From a bacterium (GTDB lineage Bacteria > Gemmatimonadota > Glassbacteria > GWA2-58-10), in the NCBI GenBank assembly GCA_021372515.1, contig JAJFUG010000128.1, forward strand, positions 1 through 18,696: a stretch of DNA of 18,696 nucleotides, read 5' to 3'. The notes beneath the pieces were generated by a model that saw only the letters and a list, made by a program, of their open reading frames with translations, was not told the origin of the DNA and ran no database searches. The position numbers and the translations under genes are program-made. Below, piece after piece: positions 7,590 to 12,775 of the stretch (within the stretch, counting starts at the first letter, position 1; every line of letters begins with the position of its first letter).

Positions 7590-9311
7590 ATGAAAAAAGG
7601 ACTGTTTCTTCTCACCGTCATGGCCCTGGCCGCGCTGACCGCCTGCGGCGGGCCCCGGAGCGCCGGCAAGGTCTATCCCTGCCGCTGGGTCTTCGCCAGC
7701 CGCAGCCTGGGCCGCGACAGCGATGTCGACTCGCTGCGCAGCCTGATCCAGGTGGCCGCGGCGCACGGCCTGAACGGCCTGGTCCTCACCGCCGGCCTCG
7801 ACCGTCTTGACCTCAACGGCCCCGACTATTTCCGCCGTCTGGATGAGGTGAAGGAAGCCTGCCGGAGCAACAAGATCGAGATCATCCCGGTCATTTTCTC
7901 GGCCGGGTATGGCGAGGCCGTGCTGGCGCACAATCCCAACCTGTGCGAGGGCCTGCCGGTCCGGGACGCCCTGTTCGTGGTCCGCGGGACGCGCGCCGTA
8001 CACGTGCCCGACCCGGCCCCGACCGTGGTCAACGGCGGCTTCGAGGTCTTCCGCGGTGACTCGGTCGCGGGTTTCGACTGCCGGGTGGATAACGGCGCGG
8101 CCATCGCCCCGGACCGCGAGATAAAGGCGTCCGGCAAGGCCAGCCTGCGTTTCGACAGCCTCGACCGGAAAGAGGGCCAGGCGGTGGTGAGCCAGAAAAT
8201 TGCCGTGCGGCCGCAGCATGTCTACCGGGTGCGACTCAAGCTGCGCACCGAGGGCCTCGCTCCGGCGCGGCGTTTCCAGATCGAGGTTTACGGCGGTGAG
8301 CGCAAGCTCAACTACTACGACCCCGCGTTGCCCGCGGACAACGACTGGCGCGAGGTGGTCCTGGCCTTCAACAGCTGGGACTGCGACACCGTGCGCGTGG
8401 TGCTGGGTGTGCCCTGGGGCAGGGTGAAAGGCCGTTTCTGGGTCGATGACCTGCGGGTCGAGGAGGTTGGCCTGACCAATATCCTGCGCCGCCCCGGCAC
8501 GCCGCTCAGCGTGCGAGGGGAGGCCAGCGGAGTGCTGTACGAGGAGGACCGCGATTTTGCTCCGGTGGTGGACTCCCTGCTCAACTACACGTTCGAGCAC
8601 GAGGGCCCGGACCTCGTGCTCCTGCCCGGCAGCCGGATCACCGAGGGCGAGCGCCTGCGGGTGAGTTGGTATCACGGTTTCCGTTCGGTGGAGCAGAAAC
8701 GCCAGGTGACGATCTGCATGAGCGAGCCGGAGGTCTACGACATCTGGCGCATCCAGGCCCGTCTGCTGCAGGAGCACCTGGGCGCGAGCAAATTTTTCCT
8801 GGACATGGATGAAATCCGCGCAGGCGGCACCTGCGCCGCCTGCGCCGAGCGCGGCCTGAGCATGGGAGAGATCCTGGGCGACTGCATAACCAAACAGTAC
8901 GAAATACTGCGCGAGGCCAGCCCCGGGGCCGAGGTGTTCATCTGGTCGGACATGCTCGACCCGCACCACAACGCCGACACCACCTGGGGCCGGTGGTACT
9001 ACCACGTGAAAGGCCTCTATACCGGTTCCTGGGAGCATATCCCGAAAGAACTGACCGTGGCCTGCTGGTGGGACGAGAAAAGGGACGTGAGCCTGGGGTT
9101 TTTCTCCGGCCTGGGGCACCGCACCCTGGCCGCGGCCTACTATGACGCCGAGGACCTGGAGAACGTCAAGGGCTGGCTCAAGTCCCTGGACGCCACAGCC
9201 CAGGGCGCGGGGATCATGTACACCACCTGGGAGGACAAGTACGCCCTCCTGCCCGCGTTCGGCGACATGGTGACCCGGCGCACCGACCTTCAGGCCGACA
9301 GCGCGAAATAG
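7590..9311 (+). CDS. Lipoprotein, GH20-like glycosidase with an internal carbohydrate-binding-like module
   Basis: A 573-residue predicted lipoprotein with lipobox AALTAC and the lipidated Cys at C19. Residues about 31-140 look like the first strands of a TIM barrel (WVFASRSLGRDSD, LNGLVLTAGLDRLDL, IEIIPVIFS). Residues about 145-293 form a beta-sandwich resembling CBM4/9-type modules (VNGGFEVFRGDSVAGF, then YRVRLKLRTEG and FWVDDLRV). The barrel then resumes: FFLDMDEIR (401-410), with adjacent D407-E408 placed as in the Asp-Glu pair of GH20 hexosaminidases, GGTCAACAERG, and VFIWSDMLDPHHN (449-461). GH20-related enzymes remove terminal N-acetylhexosamines with substrate assistance. GGAG (7581-7584) lies 5 nt before ATG, and the gene starts 53 bp after the SGNH gene. 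The order barrel-module-barrel is unusual. The family link is by motif only; substrate unknown. Confidence 0.72.
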   Translation: MKKGLFLLTVMALAALTACGGPRSAGKVYPCRWVFASRSLGRDSDVDSLRSLIQVAAAHGLNGLVLTAGLDRLDLNGPDYFRRLDEVKEACRSNKIEIIPVIFSAGYGEAVLAHNPNLCEGLPVRDALFVVRGTRAVHVPDPAPTVVNGGFEVFRGDSVAGFDCRVDNGAAIAPDREIKASGKASLRFDSLDRKEGQAVVSQKIAVRPQHVYRVRLKLRTEGLAPARRFQIEVYGGERKLNYYDPALPADNDWREVVLAFNSWDCDTVRVVLGVPWGRVKGRFWVDDLRVEEVGLTNILRRPGTPLSVRGEASGVLYEEDRDFAPVVDSLLNYTFEHEGPDLVLLPGSRITEGERLRVSWYHGFRSVEQKRQVTICMSEPEVYDIWRIQARLLQEHLGASKFFLDMDEIRAGGTCAACAERGLSMGEILGDCITKQYEILREASPGAEVFIWSDMLDPHHNADTTWGRWYYHVKGLYTGSWEHIPKELTVACWWDEKRDVSLGFFSGLGHRTLAAAYYDAEDLENVKGWLKSLDATAQGAGIMYTTWEDKYALLPAFGDMVTRRTDLQADSAK

Positions 9312-9414
9312 CCGTAGCGGGGTGGACGGGATATGCCTTTCAACGTGACGGTTGACCGCCTGGGTCCCGCCTCGACCACCGGGCCGGCCAAGCCCCCGGA
9401 TCAGGGGTAAATCC

Positions 9415-9457
9415 CGCCCGGGCTGAACTCCGGCGCAACCGCTGTGCAACCCGGGCG
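9415..9457 (+). terminator. GC-rich hairpin, possible terminator of the upstream unit
   Basis: CGCCCGGG (9415-9422) pairs perfectly with CCCGGGCG (9450-9457) around a 27-nt loop. It sits about 100 bp after the stop at 9311 and directly before the promoter at 9469. The downstream tract (CTGGAGATTTATTT) is not a true T-run, so it may be a weak terminator or an mRNA 3'-end stabiliser. I see nothing convincing in 9312-9414 apart from imperfect GC-rich inverted repeats. Confidence 0.4.
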
Positions 9458-9468
9458 CTGGAGATTTA

Positions 9469-9499
9469 TTTGACAGAATTCGATAATGTTTTATTTTTG
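9469..9499 (+). promoter_or_regulatory. Strong promoter, Bacteroidota-type consensus
   Basis: TTTG (9469-9472), 19 nt, TATTTTTG (9492-9499) is an exact match to the TTTG-N19-TAnnTTTG promoter form of Bacteroidota and relatives. The same bases also contain TTGACA (9470-9475), 16 nt, TATTTT (9492-9497), a good sigma70 promoter. It lies in an AT-rich island within very GC-rich DNA. Transcription should begin near 9505-9507, leaving about 388 nt before the FKBP lipoprotein ATG. Confidence 0.65.
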
Positions 9500-9505
9500 T
9501 TGGAG

Positions 9506-9770
9506 ATATGTTCGGCATTCCGATCCTGTCACGACGGACTGACCCCGGTTGGGCAGGATTTCAGTCTTACGGACCAAGGCGACCCGGTTTTGCGCCTTGC
9601 GGCGGAACGGGTTGCAGGACAGGCATCCGGCCCGATCCGGTCAGGAATCCCGGGAAAGGAGGGATTGCCGCCCGGAGGCCTGCGGTGTGGTCGACCCGGG
9701 CTCCGTTGCGCCGCTGTCATGCCAGGCTGTTGCATCGAAGATGAGCGAGGCCGGTTTGTCTGTTTTTATT
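9506..9770 (+). ncRNA. Putative structured RNA or long 5' leader with three-way junction
   Basis: This stretch begins at the predicted start of the promoter at 9469-9499 and has no credible coding pattern. A closing helix forms between GATCCTGTC (9522-9530) and GACAGG-c-ATC (9617-9626, one bulged C), 9 pairs. Inside it are two hairpins: GACTGA (9537-9542) with TCAGTC (9561-9566), and CAAGGCG (9575-9581) with CGCCTTG (9593-9599). The loop of the second hairpin (ACCCG, 9582-9586) can pair with CGGGT (9607-9611), giving a pseudoknot. Another hairpin follows: AATCCC (9645-9650) with GGGATT (9660-9665). Near 9759-9768 the sequence becomes T-rich (TTTGTCTGTTTTTATT), a possible weak end. I do not recognise a known riboswitch or RNA family. 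It could be a cis-acting leader of the FKBP gene or a separate small RNA; boundaries are approximate. Confidence 0.4.
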
Positions 9771-9784
9771 CGGAGGTTACACGT

Positions 9785-9825
9785 CCCTGCCGTTTCCAGG
9801 CTCCCAACCGGGACCCAGGGCAGGG
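9785..9825 (+). promoter_or_regulatory. Hairpin in the leader of the FKBP lipoprotein gene
   Basis: CCCTGCC (9785-9791) pairs perfectly with GGCAGGG (9819-9825), and inside it TCCC (9802-9805) pairs with GGGA (9810-9813) around an AACC loop. No T-run follows, so it is not a standard terminator. It ends about 70 nt before the start codon at 9894. Confidence 0.35.
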
Positions 9826-9893
9826 CGGCTGAGTTCAAGTCTGTTCCCCGGATATTCAGTCCGTGGAGATCACAATCAAAGATGGAGACAAAG

Positions 9894-10454
9894 ATGTCCA
9901 AAGGTATCAGGGCCGGTGAGTTGGCTGTCGTATCCGTTTTGGCGCTGCTGATGGCGTTGGCGCTGGCCGTTTCGGCCTGCGGCGGTTCATCGGCCGGCAA
10001 GGTGACCGCCGGTGATACGGTTTCGGTCAAGTACAAGCTGACCCTGGACAGCGGCGAGATGATCGATTCCTCGATGGATGCCCGGCCGCTCAAGTTCGTG
10101 GTGGGGATGGGGCAGATGATCAAGGGCTTCGACGCAGCCATGGCCGGGATGAAGCTGAACGAGGAAAAGGCTTTTGTCGTCTCGCCCGAGGAGGGCTACG
10201 GCCCGCGCGATTCCTCCCTCATCCGCAACTACCCGCGCAACCTGCTCCCGGCCGATGTTACGCCGGAAGTGGGCATGAGCCTGATGGGTCCGCACGGGAA
10301 AGTGCCGATCCTGGCGGTGACCGAGGACAGTGTCCTGCTCGACACCAATCCCCAGTTGGCCGGACAGAACCTGAATTTCCAGGTCAAGCTGATTGGTCTG
10401 GCCAAGGGTGTCGCGCCGGCGGCCGAAGCCACGGAAGCGCCCAAAGCCAAGTGA
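9894..10454 (+). CDS. FKBP-type peptidyl-prolyl isomerase lipoprotein (SlyD-like)
   Basis: A 186-residue prolyl cis-trans isomerase with a lipoprotein signal: hydrophobic segment VVSVLALLMALALAVSAC with the lipidated Cys at C29. The mature part starts with a GGSSAGK linker, then an FKBP domain of SlyD type: VSVKYKLTLDSGEMID, FVVGMGQMIKGFDAAMAGMK, an insert-in-flap stretch from EEGYGPRDSSLI to about GPHGKVPI, and NPQLAGQNLNFQVKLIG closing the fold. A short Ala/Lys/Glu tail follows. It should help fold exported proteins at a membrane surface. I chose ATG 9894 because GGAG at 9884-9887 lies 6 nt upstream; ATG 9882 is in frame but worse placed. Transcription likely starts near 9506, giving a long structured leader. 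A terminator at 10500-10552 separates it from a cytoplasmic paralogue. Confidence 0.92.
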   Translation: MSKGIRAGELAVVSVLALLMALALAVSACGGSSAGKVTAGDTVSVKYKLTLDSGEMIDSSMDARPLKFVVGMGQMIKGFDAAMAGMKLNEEKAFVVSPEEGYGPRDSSLIRNYPRNLLPADVTPEVGMSLMGPHGKVPILAVTEDSVLLDTNPQLAGQNLNFQVKLIGLAKGVAPAAEATEAPKAK

Positions 10455-10463
10455 GCCCCGCAC

Positions 10464-10483
10464 GGCCGGGTTGCTCCCCGGCC
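10464..10483 (+). promoter_or_regulatory. Hairpin preceding the FKBP terminator
   Basis: GGCCGGG (10464-10470) pairs with CCCGGCC (10477-10483) around TTGCTC. Its 5' arm could also pair with CCCGGCC inside the 5' arm of the downstream terminator (10501-10507), so the two hairpins may compete. Sequence-level observation. Confidence 0.35.
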
Positions 10484-10499
10484 CGGGTAATAAAACCAG

Positions 10500-10552
10500 G
10501 CCCGGCCGGTCTCCCGAGAAGACACAAGTCCGGGAGGCAGGCCGGGCTTTTT
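10500..10552 (+). terminator. Rho-independent terminator between the two FKBP genes
   Basis: GCCCGGCC (10500-10507) pairs perfectly with GGCCGGGC (10540-10547), and CTCCC (10511-10515) pairs with GGGAG (10532-10536) inside it. Five T follow at 10548-10552. It lies 46 bp after the stop of the FKBP lipoprotein gene and 38 bp before the start of the next gene. Confidence 0.85.
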
Positions 10553-10590
10553 GCCCCATACCGCGCGCGGACCGCGCAGGAGGATACATC

Positions 10591-11022
10591 GTGGACCCAG
10601 CCGCCAAGGGCGACAAAGTCAAGGTGCATTACACCGGCCGCCTGGCGGACGGGACAGTGTTCGACACCTCGCACGAGCGCAATGAGCCGCTGGAGTTCAC
10701 CCTGGGACAGGGCGCGGTGATCGAGGGGTTCGAGCAAGCCGTGCTCGGACTGAAGCCCGGCCAGAGCCGCCACGTGGAGATACCGCCCGAGGCGGCCTAC
10801 GGCCCGCACCGTGAGAATATGACCACCCTGGTCGACCGCTGCCAGCTCCCGCCGGACCTCGACCCGCAGGTCGGACAGCATCTGGAGGTGAGCCACGCCA
10901 ACGGCAACATCCTGCTGGTCACGGTGACAGAGGTGAACGACGAGATGGTCCGTCTGGACGGGAACCATCCCCTGGCCGGAAAAACTCTGTGTTTCGAGAT
11001 CGAACTGCTGGCTATCCTTTGA
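10591..11022 (+). CDS. Cytoplasmic FKBP-type prolyl isomerase, SlyD-like
   Basis: A 143-residue SlyD-type peptidyl-prolyl isomerase and chaperone. Visible hallmarks are DKVKVHYTGRLADGTVFDTS at the start, FTLGQGAVIEGFEQAVLGLKPGQ, the insert-in-flap beginning at PEAAYGPHRENM, and NHPLAGKTLCFEIELL at the end. Unlike E. coli SlyD it has no long His/Cys metal-binding tail. The start is GTG 10591: AGGAGG at 10578-10583 with a 7-nt spacer fits exactly, while frame-open sequence further upstream passes through the terminator. There is no signal peptide, so it should act in the cytoplasm. It is a clear paralogue of the lipoprotein FKBP just upstream. No promoter is obvious in the 38 bp after the terminator, so it may depend on read-through. 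It is followed 19 bp later by a TusA-like gene. Confidence 0.92.
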   Translation: MDPAAKGDKVKVHYTGRLADGTVFDTSHERNEPLEFTLGQGAVIEGFEQAVLGLKPGQSRHVEIPPEAAYGPHRENMTTLVDRCQLPPDLDPQVGQHLEVSHANGNILLVTVTEVNDEMVRLDGNHPLAGKTLCFEIELLAIL

Positions 11023-11041
11023 GTGCTCCGGAGCCTAACCC

Positions 11042-11344
11042 ATGGTCACGATCAGCCGCAGCCTGAACCTGGTCAGCACCCCCTGCCCGATGAATTTTGC
11101 GCTGGTCAAGCAGGCATTGGACACGCTGCCGGCCGGGGACTGCCTGGAGGCGATACTGGAGGCGGGCGCCGCCGGGGCGGATGTGGTGGAGAGCCTGAGC
11201 GGCCTGGGTTACGATATTGTCTCGGTGGACAGCCGCTCGGAAAATTGTATCAAGGTGGTGGTGCGACGGAGGAGCCTCAGTTCCCAGTCGGTGCGGCCCC
11301 GTCGCACCGGGGGCTGCACCAAGGGCCGGCGGGGACGGGGCTGA
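11042..11344 (+). CDS. TusA/SirA-like sulfur-carrier family protein with basic C-terminal tail
   Basis: A 100-residue protein whose first about 75 residues match the small TusA/SirA fold: a first strand ending in TPCPMNFALVKQALDTLPAG, a central LEAILEAGAAGADVVESL, and a closing strand NCIKVVVRR. The expected persulfide-carrying Cys is C15. The family's CPxP motif is changed to CPMN here, so the second Pro is absent. Family members pass sulfur to tRNA-modification, molybdenum-cofactor or other sulfur pathways. After residue 75 there is a basic Arg/Ser/Gly tail with one further Cys (TGGC), not usual for the family, coded across a strong inverted repeat at 11260-11308. GGAG at 11030-11033 lies 8 nt before ATG. 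It follows the SlyD-like gene closely and converges on the minus-strand SGNH gene with a 5-bp gap. Fold assignment is fairly sure; function is not. Confidence 0.78.
   Translation: MVTISRSLNLVSTPCPMNFALVKQALDTLPAGDCLEAILEAGAAGADVVESLSGLGYDIVSVDSRSENCIKVVVRRRSLSSQSVRPRRTGGCTKGRRGRG
11260..11308. repeat. Perfect 10-bp inverted repeat inside the 3' end of the TusA-like gene
   Basis: GGTGCGACGG (11260-11269) is exactly complementary to CCGTCGCACC (11299-11308) across a 29-nt loop. The inner GGTGCG (11290-11295) is an alternative partner for CGCACC (11303-11308), so two exclusive hairpins are possible. The element lies close to the junction of two convergent genes. It could slow or end transcription from either side; no T-run flanks it. 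Confidence 0.5.
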
Positions 11345-11349
11345 GTGTT

Positions 11350-12582
11350 CTATCTGGGTGGAACGGCAGCCGCATTCGCCGCCGAGGTGGTGTCGATAAG
11401 AGGTTTCAACCGGCTGTAAATACCTTCGGCCAGAAGGCTGTCCCCGAAACAGGTCTTGTGCACCAGATCCTTGAAATATCTGACCCCATCCCCCCGCTGT
11501 CTGTCGAACACCTCCAGCACGTCCACCACCGGCGCCCCCTTTTCCCGGCAGATACCCACCTGGATCAGGTTAATCAAACGCTGATTCATCGCGCTTATCC
11601 GGTTCCAGAGCGCCTGATCCCGGCTGCCGGCCGCAGCGGCCCGGTTCAGCGAATCGAGAGCGGTGCGCAGGGCAGCCTCGCAGTTCAGGTCGAGAGCGCC
11701 CTCACGCAGCGGGAAATCGATCACCTGGGTGACATAGACAAATTCCGCTCCATGCGCCCGGCAATCCTCGATGATGTCACTGAACACCCTCCGGGTTTGA
11801 GTCTCGTCGAAATTCCAGCGGGTCGTGCTTTCCCGCTGCAGGTAAAAATATTTTTCCACCGCATAGGTGTAGAGCATCGAGTTCATGTACAGCGCGCGGT
11901 GCAGCGGCCCGATGAATGTATCCCCCAGGGCCTTGATTTTCCTGTTGATCGTAAACCACTCCAGGGCGTTGATCTGCTCGTTGATCGCCTCGTAATAGAG
12001 CACCAGGTCGGGCCGGAACAGGAAACCCTTGTAGTTCAGCAGTTCGTCGATCTGGCGTGAATCGTAGGCCGAATGCCCGGCGTTGAGGACCTGGAAACGC
12101 CCGGCCGGGCCGGGGTCGGCATTCAGACGGTCCTCGAGCCGGGTGGTGAACAGGTCGTCATCGCCGATATCCTCGCTCTCCACGGTCGAGCCCCCGACCG
12201 TGAGAATGCGGAACACGCTATCCGGCTTGGCCAGCGTGACCTCACGGCCGCGCCAGCAGTATGCGTTGTAACGGCAGGGGATGATGTCGTTTCTCAGAGG
12301 TGAGAACACGGTGCGGTCGCGGCAGGGGCGCTCGAAACGGCCCTCGCTGCCCCAACTCGATTCCTTCGGCTCCAGTCCCAGAGCGAGGAGTTCTTTCTCC
12401 GGAATGAACAGTCCGTGCTGCGGACGCTGTGTCTGCGCCACCTTGATAAAGGGTGTCAGCAGATAGAACAGGTCCTCATCGTGCAGGTGAAAGTATTTGA
12501 CCCGCGCCGCGGTTTCGGCCGCCACCAGCAGGGCGAGCAGGGCGACTGAAACCAGAGCCATTTTCCGCAGGTATCTCTGCAT
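11350..12582 (-). CDS. Membrane-anchored SGNH-fold protein beside an MBOAT acyltransferase
   Basis: A 410-residue SGNH-family protein with an N-terminal membrane anchor (about 8-22, MALVSVALLALLVAA). Visible blocks are TVGGSTVES with the nucleophile S132, VLNAGHSAYDS (G169), a divergent block III (EAINE, with N201 kept but Gly to Ala and Asp to Glu), and DLVH with D372 and H375. A catalytic triad is therefore plausible. Residues 210-330 are helical and form an insertion relative to minimal esterases. The gene is divergent from the MBOAT gene, with about 190 bp between them. Pairs of MBOAT and SGNH proteins are known in alginate O-acetylation (AlgI with AlgJ/AlgX) and teichoic acid D-alanylation (DltB/DltD), so an extracytoplasmic acyl-transfer partner is the favoured role. 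The start has GGGG(A)AG just upstream. A simple esterase is the alternative. Confidence 0.82.
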   Translation of the reverse strand: MQRYLRKMALVSVALLALLVAAETAARVKYFHLHDEDLFYLLTPFIKVAQTQRPQHGLFIPEKELLALGLEPKESSWGSEGRFERPCRDRTVFSPLRNDIIPCRYNAYCWRGREVTLAKPDSVFRILTVGGSTVESEDIGDDDLFTTRLEDRLNADPGPAGRFQVLNAGHSAYDSRQIDELLNYKGFLFRPDLVLYYEAINEQINALEWFTINRKIKALGDTFIGPLHRALYMNSMLYTYAVEKYFYLQRESTTRWNFDETQTRRVFSDIIEDCRAHGAEFVYVTQVIDFPLREGALDLNCEAALRTALDSLNRAAAAGSRDQALWNRISAMNQRLINLIQVGICREKGAPVVDVLEVFDRQRGDGVRYFKDLVHKTCFGDSLLAEGIYSRLKPLIDTTSAANAAAVPPR

Positions 12583-12640
12583 TCTTCCCCGCTGACACGC
12601 TTTGAAAAGGGCCGTTTTGCCCAGAGCCGTACAGGAAGAG

Positions 12641-12668
12641 AATATAGTAAAACTTATTGCGCTTTGAA
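12641..12668 (-). promoter_or_regulatory. Putative minus-strand promoter of the SGNH gene
   Basis: Read on the minus strand, TTCAAA (12668-12663) is followed after 16 nt by TATATT (12646-12641). It lies 58 bp upstream of the ATG at 12582 in an AT-rich patch between two divergent genes. Motif match only. Confidence 0.4.
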
Positions 12669-12696
12669 GGCAAGGATTTTAGCGGAGTTGGGCCGC

Positions 12697-12725
12697 TTGA
12701 CCCCCTGCCGCGACGTCATTATATT
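12697..12725 (+). promoter_or_regulatory. Promoter of the MBOAT gene
   Basis: TTGACC (12697-12702), 17 nt, TATATT (12720-12725) is a near-consensus sigma70-type promoter. Transcription would start near 12732, about 44 nt before the GTG at 12776. Together with 12641-12668 it forms a back-to-back promoter region. Confidence 0.6.
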
Positions 12726-12775
12726 AGCCCGAATTTACGGCCGATCCAATCAACTCATTCCAGGTGGATGGCGAC

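Noticed and set aside
9402-9460. Resemblance to a cobalamin riboswitch (GGGTAAATCC, then CGCAACCGCTGT)
   Set aside because: The other conserved boxes of that riboswitch are missing, the spacing is wrong, and the segment lies upstream of the promoter rather than in the transcript of the next gene.
9470-9832. 120-aa open frame in the 582-bp gap
   Set aside because: It would start inside the promoter, upstream of the predicted transcript start, has no ribosome site, and its product is Gly/Pro/Arg-rich without a domain. RNA structure explains the region better.
9549-9893. Upstream in-frame extension of the FKBP lipoprotein
   Set aside because: The lipoprotein signal begins at 9894 with its own ribosome site; an extension would bury the signal peptide and its product has no recognisable pattern.
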